Source of the DNA: Trogon surrucura
Lineage: Eukaryota; Chordata; Aves; Trogoniformes; Trogonidae
Assembly: GCA_020746105.1 (NCBI GenBank)
Contig: CM036617.1
Location: 204,373,971 to 204,437,970 of the forward strand
DNA: 64,000 nt
Reading direction: 5' to 3'
Below the pieces are notes generated by a model. It searched no databases and was not told where the DNA came from. It saw only the letters and a program-made list of their open reading frames with translations. Positions 34,313-48,373 of this stretch are shown piece by piece. The position numbers and the translations under genes were made by a program. Numbering within the stretch: the first letter of the stretch is position 1; each line of letters starts with the position of its first letter.

Positions 34313-37300
34313 ATTCAAATGCTACCTAAAACTTTGAAAGGTCTCTACACTGGGTAAACACTTATAGGTTTTAATGACACCTGATAGACATGACAGGAGT
34401 TATCCATTAAACATCCTTGAAAAATGTTTTCCTATATGTCACTGAATAGCCTAAAAATTATTTAGATTGTGGTTGGATAATTTTCAATTTTGTTGATCTT
34501 CCCAAAAAAAAGTAGAGTTTGTTCATGACTAGGAACTATATAGGGGTTTATTTTAAACTCTCAGAGTTTTCTTTTGTCTTTTTTTATTACCCAGAATATC
34601 TCTGTTGTGACTGGGATTAAACTACACCTAAACTGTGCAAGAAAATACATTGCAACAAAAATAATGAATGTTTCACTGTAAAAAACTTTAAAACCTGTTT
34701 GGAGCCAGGTAGCTTCTGCCCAGGGTCTTGGTTTATCCTGCCTCGTATCTGCTCACCCAAAGCACAGACTAAAAGAGCAAACTGGGGAGCACTGAGCTGT
34801 AGCAGTGGTGATGTTCTCCCCTTGGAAGGGGCAGCTGGGCCACCACCCTCCTTTACACAGGCTCTGAAACGCAGCAGGACTTGGTGAGTTTGCAGAGCAC
34901 CTGCAGGAAGGATGCATATTAAATTTGTGGTTTGTATCTGTTGCTGTTAGTCCTGCTTTGGGCTATTTCCCTGGGAAAATCCCCGTCCCAGGCCCAGCTC
35001 TTCAGTCCACTGCGGGGCTCAGGCAGGTGATGGCCACTCTCTGGCAGCACATGTAGCCCTGGGCATCTCCCTGCTGTGGTATCCAGGGCGAGCAGGAGAG
35101 GGCACAGGGCTGTGAAAGCCAGCCTGGCATCAGTCACAGTCAGCTCACACAAGAAGGATGAGGGTGTCTCCTCCATGATCCTCCAAAAGCAGGCACCAAC
35201 CCAGAGTCAGAACCAGACTTCACCTGTAACAGGCATGGCTGGTGGGGCCTCAAAAGTCAGACACTGCAGAAGCCAAAGAGGGGGGGTGAGCTAAGCCCCA
35301 TCTCATATTAGAAAGGAGAGTTTGGGTGTCCTACAGGGACCTGTCTCCCAAACAAAAGTGTTTCTGTACCTGACCTACACAAGTGTTTCAAGTCCTTGTC
35401 AAAGCCTGGTGGGCAGCTCTTCTCCCAAGCAGTTATGCCCTTTTGCCCAACAAACCAGCTCACTGACTCTAATGTGTGTAAAAGATACAAGGGTTAGCTT
35501 GGCAAGATTATTTATACTTCTTTATAAACAGGTCAGAAAAGTAAAAAAAACAACAGTGACAAAAAAAATCCCATGACAGTAAGTGAGCTAAACAATTCAT
35601 CACATTATGTTTTTATATTTATACAGCTCTGCTCTAGTACCACAAAGAAGAAAGATAAAAAACAGTGCATATAATTCACAAGTTAATAGCTCACACACTC
35701 CAGAAAGAAAAAAAAAAAAAAGAGGGGATAACATTGCCAGAGCACAGACATGAAAGGTCAAGGCAGACCAAGTTGCTGGCAATCACTGAACACAATAGAA
35801 GCACTGCAGAAATTTGTATTTAAAGAAGAATAAAACAACAATAAAGAATTTGAATGAAAACCAGGTGAGCATTTCATTCCTCCGAATGAAAAGTGCTTTT
35901 CAAATGTGTTTGTCCTGAGATAAAAAGAAGAGAAAGAGCAAAGAAGCGATGTTCCAGCAAGCCCACAGCAGAGCTCAGTTCTGGCTGCTGAGATGAACAC
36001 TGAAGTTGAGGGGACAGGGAGTTAAATCCTCCTGCCTTTCTCATATTTACCTGCAAATTTTGCTATAATTCCTTTTTGTATAAGCTACAGAAATCATCAG
36101 TGGAGAACACTAGAAGAATGGAGACTTGCTGCTAAGTCATGGGGACAACCTGTGCTCATCTCGCCTTTTGCAACCTGATTTTGCAGGGCTGCGTCCAAAC
36201 GGGCGTCATTGCCATTCATCTCACGGCTGTGCTTCAGAACTTTCACCTGCAAATGGGATTACAAATGCAATCATTAGTACAGATTCCCCAAGAAGCTTTC
36301 ACAGTATTACAATTAGATTTCCCATTCTAGCAGCATCTAAATCAATATGATATGATTAGTTACTCTCGTGGATTACATGCTGCTGTACAAAACCTTCACA
36401 CACAGAAATCTGGGTAATTTAATCAGGCAGTAATGGATTCTGGGAATGCTCCCACTGTCTAGAAACTTAAAATCATTCTCTCTGTATAATAATTTGCCAT
36501 TATGCACCTGAAGCTAAATTGCCTGACATACCTGACAGTGGACAGCAGTGATTAAAACAGGTCACTCTCATCAGCCAAAGTGGCAACTCCCGCTGAATTC
36601 ACTTTGAAAACTGAATTTGAGGGAGAAAAAAAAAATCACCTTTAGTTGTTTTTCCTGGGCTATAACTTACGTTTTAAGCTGTCTCTTTAAATACATCTAT
36701 GTGTGTATTTGTGTGTGTGTATGAGAAAGACAGAGTATAAGTACTATCCATTTCTCATCATTTTTGTCAAAGCAAGAGGAATATATGAACTAATACTCCT
36801 GGGGAAATGCAGCCAACCAAGGCAGAAATGAGCACATAATTTCATTCCTCTGAAGGTGCTCAGCACTGCTGAGCAAGATATTGAGAAGGAGGAACATTTC
36901 TGGAAGGGTCTTGAAAGCAAGGAGTCCTCAGCTGCCAATGTCAGCAGCCCAAAGGAAAGAGCAACGCTGCACGATGGAACTTGAATCACTGACAGCTGCT
37001 TCTCAGGAAAGAATTTGCACCTCCTGTTTCCCCAGCTTGGCTCTGCACCTCCGTGCTGCCGCAGCTTTCTCCTGCAGCCATCCTGGGATTGCAAACACCC
37101 CTGAAAAACAAATCGCCACGCTCAGGGCCGCAAGGGACAGGTCACGGTGGCATGGGGAAAACACACAAACGCACTCACAGCGGAAGAGCTAAGGCTGCCT
37201 TTGGAAAATTAGGCCTGTATATTTTTAGGTAGACAACATTCAAAAATGGGCTGCTGTTCGTCATTTGTCCCACCAATGTGCCCCATCTTACACCTAAGGA

Positions 37301-37899
37301 ATGCAAGACTTTATATTACTGTTGAGGACATTTCTTTTTCTTACAGCACTGTCCCATTGAAATAGTCCCAACCCATGGTGCCTGGGGACTCCTGCTTTTG
37401 AGGAGGATTTTTCCTACAGTAAATTGATATTTCTAATAGCTAGCTGGAAAGCGAGGAAAGAAAAATATCCGTCCATGGAAACTTTCCTAGGCAATAATTG
37501 CCGGCGAACTCTGCCCTCATTATAAAATTCTACATAGCCTGCCATAAAAAAAGCCCAGTGATGCACATACACTTTTCACCTCTATATTCTCTCTAATAGT
37601 CTTGGTTATATTACTCTGTTCAGATGTGCTAACCAGCAGAAGGCTTATTCTTCACTCTTTTTTAGGGTACAGCCTGGTCTCTGTGCTGAATCAGGCGCTG
37701 TGTGCTGCAGGGCCTCCCCGGTGCCCTGGGACACACCATGACCCCAAAACCCCACCGGCATGACTGGGTGCCTTAGTCCTCCTTACAAATCTCAGTGCCC
37801 CATTGGAGGCAGTGAAGGAAATCCATGGAGGTCATTAACCAAAGGAATCAATTCCAGTGGTGTTTGGGCAGGAGGAGGTGGGTGCTGCCGGGCATCTCG
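34313..37899. other. Single-copy stretch, partly enhancer-like
   Basis: No gene is recognised. 36050-36620 is free of transposons and AT-rich, with many TAAT-type cores (GGGTAATTTAATCAGG, ATAATAATTTGCC), like a conserved non-coding element. Short simple tracts occur: 14 A at 35708-35721 and a TG-rich run at 36700-36721. Confidence 0.4.
36700..36721. repeat. Short interrupted (TG)n microsatellite
   Basis: Five TG/GT units follow an ATTT interruption. It is too short to be of note beyond a possible length polymorphism. Confidence 0.7.
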
Positions 37900-38440
37900 T
37901 ACCGAAGGAAAGGGCTGACATTTAATGCAGGCCAGAGATTGGACCCCTGCATTACTATTAATAAACAATAAAGCTATTAAAGCATATTAAATATCGGCAA
38001 TAAACTTGTCAAAATGGATGATCTATAAATCAATGTAAACAGCAGTGACAGGCGGTAATTGAATTCCAGTGGTCCCTCAGCACATGCTAAGTACGACACA
38101 CTGAAAATAAAGTAGGAAAGCTGAAAAATTGATACCATTAACATTCTCCTGGCGAAACGTGGAGTCACTTTGGCCCTTAATGGGGGTCAAACTGTGAATA
38201 CGTATTGACTTCTTCTTTTAAAACAAGAAAATAGCTACATAAATCTGAGACTTCCCAAATTAGAACTGCCTGCTCAGAAAGTTCACAGCCTCTCTGAATG
38301 TGGTCGCCACAGAGTGGCAGACGCAGTGCTCCTCCGGTGGGTTCATTAGCAGGGCTTGTTGCTTTCATTGGGTAGTAAGAAGGATGCGTTTTGTGCAACC
38401 TAGAGACCCTCTGAAGTTGGTTCATCAGTTTTCATCTTCC
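37900..38440. promoter_or_regulatory. Possible conserved non-coding element
   Basis: This AT-rich, transposon-free stretch is dense in homeodomain-like cores (GGTAATTGAATTCC at 38055, AATAAACAATAAAGC, CATTAACATTC). The 12-mer AATTCCAGTGGT occurs at 37850 and again at 38062. The call is by appearance only; no conservation data are available to me. Confidence 0.25.
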
Positions 38441-41400
38441 ATAAAGGACCAGCAAAAGCCCGTTGGGCAAGAGAAATGAATGTTAGCATGCTGCCAGGCT
38501 CTGGGTGGCTACATATCTTTCAAATTCAGATATAAAAAGCCAGGCCTCAAATATCAGCAGAGGATGAGACAATCAGAATGGAAAGAAATTGGTGAAGTCA
38601 AAGCAAGCCTTTTAATGGAGATTCAAATGACAGCAAATAGATCATGACAGCTTCTGTGGATGAAATCAGGGCCTCATTTTTTATTTTCTCTTCATGTGCT
38701 CCACTCAGTGAAGCAGCCTTTCTTAGCTGATTTTTTACAACAGAGCCCTGCGCCACTGAGTTCAGAAACTGCTGAAATGGGCATGTTCCTGAGGACTGTT
38801 TTGTTTGTGCCACCTCGCCCACAGGCAGAGAACACCTGCAATCAAAAATCGCAAGGGCTATTTGCATTCCAGCAGCCTCTCTGTGCACAGAGTGGGAAAG
38901 CTAGAAACATATTAATGGTCATTTGCGTGTTGAATGATGACCTGCTAATAAGGTTTGAAAAGGTTGAGAATGGGAAAGCTGTAATAGGAGCTGGTTATTG
39001 GTGCAGAATCACTGCAATAGCCAAAGAGGATCTGATGTACCTGGCTTGGCCACCACCACCAGGCTAGAACTACTGCTTAACATGGTTAAAGTTCCTATTT
39101 AACAAAAGATAAAACTTCATTAGTGCCACTCCACACCATTGTGCCCTGCATACAGCCCATGTCTGGAGGAGTGACAGGATGAGAGAGGCATTTTCTGGGA
39201 CTTACTCTATTTTGACAAAAAATTTTAAATTAAAGGGGAAAAAAAACCTTGTAAGGAAAAGATCAAGGAGGACAGTGCTTTCCTTTTAAATATGATTTAC
39301 ACTTTGAGATCAGCTAAGACTCATCTGACCTATCTGATGTGCAATTCTGCCTTCAGATTTGCTGAACATGTACAGATGTAACATGAAATGTTAAGGGAGC
39401 CCATGACAGAAAACCTAAAACCTTTAGAGATGATATATAGAAATGCAAGACCTCCATCATCTATACCTTGCTTGGGGACACCAGTCTGATGAAGCAGATC
39501 TCATAAAAACCTGCAAAGATGCAGAGGGCTGGGGGGTCCAGTATCCAGCATCTCTGCCCGCCCCCATGCACCATTTCCCCTCATCCCATCCTCAACCCTT
39601 CTGTTAGGAGCCATGTGTTACCTACCTGTCCCTTTAAACTGGCAGGACCTGGGAAGCATGATGTACAAGAATAATACTGGCTTTAATCAACAGGACAACA
39701 CTGACATATCGCCCACTAAAATAGATGAACTTGCCTTGACTTTTCCCTGCATTTGCATCATTCTTAATTTTTCTTGTGTGGAGATTGTTTTTACTGTCAT
39801 TTAAAAGGTGAGAATTTAGTCAACTGAAAACAGTGCTGATTAGCTCAATATTATAATTGTGCTTCATGGACACCTACTGCTTGTATGTCACAGCTCTCCA
39901 AATTCCCATTATTCTATTAATCTAGGTTTTATGGTACTTCAGAACTGAAGTATTAAAAAACTGCGATGTAAATGGAAAAAATCGCAGTGGCAATTTACCA
40001 AAGAGCTCGTATGGGGTATTATGAAAACAACAAAAAACAAAACAAGGGAGCCTGTTTGTGAAACCCAGAGTGTCTGCTGGTCTGTGGGAACAAGGGAAAA
40101 CCAGATATACCATGACAACAGCTGCCTTTCCAACACTGACTACCGTGTGTCACCATGCTGGGTTCAGGGCTCTACACTTGCTCTTCAGTGCAAGTGGAAG
40201 AAAATGGTGACCCAAAGATACGTGAACAGAAGGTACATGAGACCACTCAGCAAAATCCATCCCTCTCTATTCAGATTTCCTTTCTCCAGCACCTGTGGGG
40301 GAAGAGAGGCAGCCTGTTGAGATCGTGTTAACACACTGTCCACATTTCCATGTGTTGTTTTCCCAGCCACCACACTCAGAGAAGGGTTTTGTACCATAAG
40401 AGGAACTTTAACTCCCCAAAGACTTACATCCTCAGGGGTGCTACAATGTAAGCATTTCAGTCACTGCTGTGTTTGGAGTACCATTCTTGTGAGCATCCAG
40501 CCCAGCATAATCATACCAGACATATTTTGCTCCAGCAAAATAACACGGAGACCTGCCCTGTGGAGTCAGAGGCCAGAGAGATGTTCCACTGACCTTGCTG
40601 CCGTGAACAAGCTCCCTGGGTGGGTGACCTCTGCAGCTCTCCATGCCTGGGGCCAGGAAAGGGAAACTGTACAAAGAAATTGTTTAAGATGAAATGACCA
40701 ATGCTCAGATGAAGTCTTACAAGGAAGTGTGATAAATCTGTCTTTACTTCATTTGTACTTGGAACGAAACCAGGAAACAATTTATTTTTTACAGGAATGC
40801 ACCACCTCATTTTGTTATGAAATAATTCTCTCTTTGCAGTGGACTAGAAAGGGGTTTCCCTGGGGGATCTCAGGAGTGAGTAAGCCACTAGGAACCATTC
40901 CAAAAGCGGTAGCTCCCTGGGTAACACAAGAGCTTTCCCTTTCTACTAGCCCTAGTCCAGACTCTAACCCGTTTCTAGTCCTTACTCTATATCTACCCCT
41001 AAACCTAGTCCTTCTCTAGCTGCAACAGTAGAGGAAAAAAAAGATTATGGGTTTTTTTCTAATAAAAATCTAGGAAGACTTCTCAATCTATTTTTAGGAG
41101 CAGGGTTGAAAGAATGAGATGTCAGTACTTCCATGGCGATGAGGATGGAATAGGGTTGCAAGAGGAAAACAGAGGTTGCAGAGCTGGTGGCTGTGAGAAA
41201 TATTTTGTCTGGGTAAATGCTAGAGCAAAATTATGAATGGTTCAGCCCCAACTATGTTCAGGATTAAAATTAGGGTTAGGGATAAAAGAAGAAGTGTAGA
41301 GCTTCATTTGCAGTGGAGCAGGAAAGGAATCAAAGAAATCAAAGGATACAGCAGCAAAATATTTGAAGTGCATCTGTTGTGCTAATCAGCACCAACAACT

Positions 41401-44400
41401 TGCGGGGTGATGAGGAAGGAGTGACACTGCTCAGTTGCACCTCTGCACCCAGTGATGCCTCCTGCCAGAGCAAAATGCCTCCCCAATGCCAGGTGCCCTT
41501 CCTCCAGCACCAGTCAATGTGTGAAGCCCTGAGATTAGGAAATGAAGGTATCTTTCTTTCAGTATTGTTTAAGGACTGATTATCTACCAACTGTATTCTC
41601 TGTAATTCCTGGCCAGCTCTGGCTCCTGGGCTAAACACATTGTTGGCTTGGAAATATAAGACTTTAAAAAGGTGCTTTGCTCAAAATTTCTAAAACGGAG
41701 CCTGACAAAAAAAAAATAGTAGCCAGCCAGACACAACCTGCACTGAAGCACATTTCTGGTTATCCCTAGCTTCGTTATTCTTCACTTGTTTATTAAGAAC
41801 AGCAGTGATTGGTGTCACCGGTCTCTGGAGGGTGTTGAACCAGAGCCTGATAATTGCTCACCTATGAGCTAGCCCTGGTGCAGAGAAGTGGTGTAAGGGT
41901 GCTTTTACTGTCTGCATGGCTGCTCCTGCGTATCAAAGACCTACTGACATAAGCAAGATCCTTGATTCCTGCCAGGAGAAAGCAATTGCAATCTTATTGT
42001 TCTCTGGACAGGAGGACAAAGAGCTATTTTATGTGAACTACAGACTCATTGCAAGAAATTAAGTCCTTTTGATGGTTATGAACGTAAATACACATCTCTT
42101 CTTAAGATGAGACTCGCAGATTCCAGGAATTGTTTCCTGCTTTACATTTTGGGTGAGAGGCCAACTCTGAGCTTGGAAAATCTGCAGCTTGAAGTGAAGA
42201 ACACTCTTCTCTTCCTCTCTCTGATTGCTGGGCATGGGAGTAGGAAAGCAGGCTGAGTCCAGCTATGGCAAAACCCTTGGGAGGATGTGCAAAGCCATCT
42301 TTTTCATTACATAATATCTCTGCAAGCCCTTTGCCATTAAAATATGATTAAAAGCGCTGGCCAGGAAGAGTTCACCTTTAGAAAATGACACTTACAAGAA
42401 ATCACTTCCCAAACAGATAGTTGCCTGAGTCCCTGAGATGAAGAAGAGGTTTGATGGATGAGAAGGCAGTATTAAAATGTCTCCTCACATAAGAAAACAG
42501 AACGAGAGCAATCATCAGAATTTATCAGCCAGAGAAGAGCAGAGTGTTTTCTTGGCACTAAAGGGACCCAATACACTAAATCAAAACCAGAACACAGGCT
42601 CACAAAAGAAAGAGACAGATGTCTCTGCCGTATAAATGAACTTTCTGGAATGAGGATCTTATTTAAGCACACACCATAGTGACATCTGAGAAAGACATAA
42701 CGAATCATAGTTGAGCACAAAGTTGGTATCGACATTGGAACCACAGCAATTCATGAAAAGCAAAGGCCCATCTGCCAGCCTTGCTTTGGAGTTATGCCTT
42801 TCTTATTTTGTATCTACATCTTTGCAAAATTTCGTCTCCTTGTAACACCTGCATCAACACCCGTGTATTTGCACTTCACCCATTTTGAACATGTTCAGCC
42901 CAAAATGCAGTCCAGGCTCACCAGAAGTCTGTCTTCTGAGGGCCACGTGAGTCTCCCAGTGAAAACAAGAATGATCTCTAGCTCAGAATTTGCTGTGTCT
43001 TGGGAAGCCACAGCTACATCCACAGCACATCTCGATGCACAGCAACTATGCATCATTGCCACCACAATCCCAGAAATTATGCTCGGTAGGTAAGTGGCGC
43101 CCTGAGACTGCCAGGCAGGGTTCCTGCTTGAACCAGCCTCACCTCTTCCCTACCACACGTGCAGGCACTCACGGTGGGGCAGCCATCCAAATCACTCACT
43201 GCTCTCTTGAATTAAAATACACTGCAGACTTCACACTGAACCTCTCAGGAAGGCAGTTTGAATACCGTTCTTTGTTGGTACATGTAATATATTCACTTCG
43301 ATGCTACATATAAGCCTTCACAGATGAGCTTCAATGGTCAGACATTTAAGCCTTCTGGGGGTAAATGTCTACACTATGATCTAAGGTTCCCCATTTTTTT
43401 TAAGGCTACTGTCTTTGGACATGGCTCTTCCTGAAAGATTTTAAAACTTCTCTTTTGATTATATGCCAAATAGAAAAGTATGACCATAAAATTTCTTTGA
43501 GGAAGATAAATTGAGTCTTAAATCAAACCAGACTTGAGCCCTAACATGACTTTTGCGTGGCTGCTGAGTATTCATCCTTGTAAAATATAAAACATGACCT
43601 CAGTCACCTAACAGAGACATACATACTATGTGAGGATTCCCTGAATGTAGATGGGCAGAAAGGAGCCATGCAAGGACTAAGGATTTGCAACGGTGACCTG
43701 AGTGACACATGCAGGGAAAAATTGTCTAGTAGCACTTTAAGTTAGAATAAGTTCTGAGAGCCTGCAGACATTCCTGGGAGAGATCACATACAAACCTCTG
43801 CTTGGGAATGGGTGAGCTGGCACTCACTGCAGCCATCTAAGTTAAAGTTAACTCCAGCGCTGATTAGCCTCCTCCCCACTCCCCAGAAGAGTGGCATGCA
43901 AATAGCATCAGACCTGACCTACTTCTGCCTGCTTGGCTGCAAATTTCAGGCATCATGACTGGAGCCTTCCCAAGAAATGTCAGACTTTTCTTCCTCACTC
44001 TTCAGAGGCATCAAATAAGCCCAAGGACCCCAAAAGTGTTTCTTTGAACTGGGGAGGAGAGGGAGGGGTGGGCTGCAGCGCGGAAGGTGACCCAGCATGC
44101 TACAGCTCCTTGGTCCTGGGCGTTCACAGCATCAGACAAGTGGTGCTGGCAGAGAGGAGTGATGTTTGCAGGGCATGACTTACACATATGGGTGAGCACA
44201 GACTTCTCTTCACAGGTAGAGAATGGCTTTGTAAGGAGACATGGAAGCTTGAACAACGTGCTTGACAGAACATTTATTCAGTGAGAAGTATTATACAAAT
44301 GCTATGTGTGATGTTGTACTCATTTTAGTGCTTTGAAGGCTGAGAGGAGCTGGAGCGAACAGGTAAGGTCATCAGCTAACTCAAGAAAAAGTCATATTGC

Positions 44401-45904
44401 TGCAGCTCAAAAGCACTAGATTTGTTTTTTACTGCTGAGCTCTGCCTTCTGGGCAAGAATATCCAGGGACAGCTGGCCAAACACAAGTTTTGTCACTCAG
44501 TTCTTCCAAGGATATGTCACCTCTTTGTCCCAGTCATTAGGATTTAGGCTGCAATTAATATGGTCGTTTGGGGAGTTAGGATAAGATAATGAATTAATTA
44601 GTTTTAGAAGTTTGTATTTCATCTCTGTGACTTGACCTTTTATCATTTCTTAATGGGATTTTTTTTCATCCCTCTACAGCCACACAAATTGAACACCAAA
44701 TTTAAATGGAGCAGTAACAATGTCATCCCAACCAGAAGTAAGTAAAAATCTCCATGATGTAGAAATAACTGCATCACATCAGTATTAGAAATTTTCCTAT
44801 TAATAAATATCACAGAAAAGAAAAAAGGCTTGTCCTAAGTGAAATGCCATAACCTAAAAATTCCAGCAAAGTCCAGTTCCTAAGACCCTTACTGTCATGA
44901 TTCCACTAATGCAAGTGGGAATACAACTGCAGACCCTTAACAGAATATATTTTTATGCTATGCCATGTACAGTGTTCCATCCTTGCCAGGAGCACGAGGT
45001 CCAGTTGAAACTTTTCCCCACAGATAAACTGGTGCCACGAAAATCAAGAAAGACTAAACATGTGGAGTTGAGGTGTTCTTTCAATATTTTGATGCTAGTA
45101 TCAGTAGATACAGATCCTACTATTTATCTTAACTCTCTTCAATTTTGTACCATAACGAGTTTGTTAAATCAACACATAGAAACTCTTGCTAGGCAGATGG
45201 CAGAGTCTGCTCTTAATTTGACAAAGTAGTTGCAAAGCAAGAATGATTCCTCTTTGAAAATTATAGGAGATCTCTTTAAAGATTTTGAGATTTCTTTATG
45301 TTGTAGCAAATTTCACTAGTGCCTGGGGTTTTTTATACAATTCCATTAAAGAAGATTAAGAGATTATAAAGAAATTGCTCATTCAGAGAATGTGGAATTC
45401 GTTACTGCTGGGGAGTCTTGGGAAAGCTTTTGATGAGGCCAATTCTACAAAAGCAGCAAATTGATGGTGGCCACAGATTTGACAGACAAACTACATCTGA
45501 GTAACAAAAGTACCTATTTACGCACTGTTTGCACACAAATCCTTGATTGCAACCTTGAAAATCAGTGGAGCACTTCAACTACTATGGCTATGTATAAAAG
45601 GGCTGAATAATTTTATGACCAGCAATAATAGCATTTTTACTTTTGCAAATAAAGGAAACTTGTATCAGGCAGAAAGATGATTGCCACAGGCATTAAAAAG
45701 AAAGGAGTGCGAGCATATATGTGTAACATTGTGTGCTCAATCAGGTTCATAACACTTGGGTGAATACATCATCAAGTTTTCTGCTAGTATTCAATTCCAC
45801 TTTCATTTACTTCAGGTGAGATCCATTCTGCTGGGTCCCGGAAGCTGGTGAAGGCATTGCCACCCTGAGTGTTTAGACCCCAGCAGTGGCTGGAGAAGGT
45901 TACA
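38441..45904. other. Single-copy non-coding stretch, 7.5 kb
   Basis: No transposon and no convincing gene is visible. Noted items are a short hairpin (ACTGCGAT and ATCGCAGT, 39960-39988), three CTAGTCC strings (40952, 40975, 41005), two telomere-type units TTAGGGTTAGGG (41270-41281), and a plus frame at 42794-43093 that ends at a donor-like GTAAGTGG. For 7.5 kb of bird DNA the absence of visible CR1 is mildly notable. Confidence 0.4.
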
Positions 45905-45947
45905 GGCCATTTAAGACCATTTAAGGCCATTTAAGGCCATTTAAGAC
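45905..45947. repeat. Tandem repeat, four copies of a 10-mer
   Basis: The unit GGCCATTTAA is repeated four times (the second copy reads GACCATTTAA), followed by a partial GAC. Confidence 0.9.
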
Positions 45948-46601
45948 AAAGATTTTTTGATTTAGGCACTTCTCTGTCTCCTCTCGGCTTCTGTAGGGAA
46001 CAAAGTGATTCCAGGAGTCTACTAATCTTTCCAGCAAGAATGTAGGTAACCAACATGAGGTCTGAGGGACTTTTATGGACTCCTTGAAGTCCTCTTCTCA
46101 ATATGACACAACAGACAGGTGATGGTCCTATTTGGTGTATTAGGCTTGTTTCCTGGGAAGTGGGAGGTTCTGACTTCTTGGCTCTATTATATTGACAAGG
46201 ATTGAACCGTTGTTCAGCAATATGTCCTGGATACCAAATACTTATTACAAAGATTTAGTCCGGGGATGTTAGAAACTCATTTAATGAGACATTAGGACAT
46301 ATTAAAAAGTCTTCAAAATATCAGCCAGGAATGTCTCAGGTGGACTTGAACCTGCCTTGGAAAGGGAGAAGGACTAATGCCTCAGGTGCCAGCCTGGGCT
46401 TTGCCCTGATTTCTAAGAATGGGATTCAGTTCCCAGATCATGTCAGGTGAGTAACTGAGTCCTGACTCCCCACCCTGGACCTCAGTGGAGCCGCCTAACT
46501 CTGTATTTTTCACTCCCAAGTCCCCAGGGTTGCCTGACATTGATCTCTTCTAAAGCAGTGTGTAGTGAGTTGCTGCAAACTGACCAAGAAGACATCGCAC
46601 T
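45948..46601. other. Single-copy non-coding stretch
   Basis: Nothing recognisable is seen. Confidence 0.45.
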
Positions 46602-47043
46602 TCACAGAATCACAGATTCACAGAATGTCAGGGTTTGGAAGGGACCTCGAAAGGTCATCTAGTCCAACCCCCCTGCCAGAGCAGGATCACCTAGAGCAGA
46701 TCGCACAGGAATGCATTCAGGTGGGTTTTGAATGTCTCCAGAGAAGGAGACTCCACAATCTGCCTGGGCAGCCTGTTTCAGGACTCTGTCACCCCCACAG
46801 TGAAAAAGCTTTTTCTAACGTTTTTGTGGAACCTCCTATGTTCCAGCTTGTACCCATTGCCCCTTGTCCTGTCATTGGAGGTCACTGAAAAGAGCCTGGC
46901 TCCGTCCTCCTGACACTCACCCTTTACATATTTATAAACATTAATGAGGTCACCCCTCAGTCTCCTCCAAGCTGAAGAGACCCAGCTCCTTCAGCCTTTC
47001 CTCATAAGGGAGATGTTCCACTCCCGTCATCGTCTTTGTGGCT
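46602..47043 (-). mobile_element. CR1 LINE 3' fragment, minus strand
   Basis: This is a clear antisense CR1, starting TCACAGAATCACAGATTCAC and running through CTAGTCCAACCCCCCTGCCA, GGAGACTCCACAATCTGCCT and CATTAATGAGGTCACCCC. It ends at a truncation after CTTTGTGGCTC. It covers the last 440 bases of the element and is one of the least diverged minus-strand copies. Confidence 0.95.
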
Positions 47044-48373
47044 CACTTTGAAGTGTTCACTTTTCAGTGATAATCACACAAGCAATAGGGCCCATTTGAG
47101 CCTCAGGGAAGCTGGAGAATCCTCCCCACCTCCCAGCAGGAGTGCAGCACAGGACAGAAACACACCTGAGACATTTCTCTGACAGATTTAACTGTAATAA
47201 TAATGTCTCCAGTTCCGAGAGAATATATTTCTCTTTCTCAGACTGAAATAAAAACTTAGTATTTTGAGAGCTTTGCATATATTACAGGCGTTAGATATAC
47301 TATGCCACAAGCACTGTCATGACGCACAGGGCCTCTGCAGTTCTTTGGATGTATGTGTCTATAAATCAGGTTCTCCAGAAAGTAAAAGAGGGTGATCTCT
47401 CCATTAATACTACACAGCATGAGAGGCACGGTTTGTTGCATGACAGCAGTGGAGCTGTACAGCTGAAAGCTCCTTGTGGGAGCAAGAGCTTGCACAGCAC
47501 CTACTGCAATGGGGCCTCACGGATGTAGCTGTGTCACCAGACATTCAGCAGCAGCTTCTTAAACAGCTTTTGCCATTTTGAACCACGGCTCTCCGCAAAC
47601 AGGCTATGACCTTTTTTTGCCCTGCCATTCCAGCTGCAGCCACCATGCTACAGTGAAGCCAACAGAATAATTTACAGTTGTTTCGCTGCTCTCCTGCACC
47701 TGCAGCTCTACCAGGACAAGGGAACAGATCCACGTGCTCGCTTCATATGTCCAGGGAATTCTGGACAGTAAACGAACCTTAACAAGGATTATACACTTTA
47801 AACTGAAATTTCTTCCCTGGATTGCTCCAACACCCATGGAAGGTCACAGCACAGTAGCTGGTGAGTCCCTTGGCGCAGGGCAAGGTCTCTACAGTGCAGA
47901 TCATCTGTTTCTTTTCCTAAGAGGACAGCACGAGGCCACCAGTTTAAGTGACTTGACTTAGTTGCTCGCATGCAGAAAGAATTAATTTGCAGTGGCTGTA
48001 AAGCAGCAGGACAGCCAGGTGCAATCATGAATCTCGGCAGCTCTTCATATTTATATTAGGCCCTTTGCAGCTGCTCTAGAGGCGCCTCACTAACTCTGAA
48101 CTTCCTCTGAATACCAAGTGACTCTGGCTACATGCAATGCACTGTCCCTCCTCTGAAGAACACACACAGCAGAAAAAGATAAAATAATCAGAGGAATCAG
48201 TTGGAAATTTTTTGCTTTTGAAGAAAAAAACAAGGTAAGCAATTCTTCTCCCACAAGAGCAGTGTGGGAGAATGGAATAGGATATATCAGGTCTTTCCCG
48301 CAATCAGGCCAGGCTGTCATATATCAAGAACCAGAATCCCTCAGGAGGTGGGAAGCTTGTTTTTAATCCAACA
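47044..48373. other. Single-copy non-coding stretch
   Basis: Nothing recognisable is seen. The short frames present lie on both strands. Confidence 0.45.

Noticed and set aside
38660-39067. 135-codon plus frame
   Set aside because: No protein-like composition or recognisable family, and the minus strand is also open.
40941-41020. Three CTAGTCC strings resembling an array
   Set aside because: Spacing is uneven (23 and 30 bases) and the sequence between is unrelated, so it is neither a CRISPR nor a real tandem repeat.
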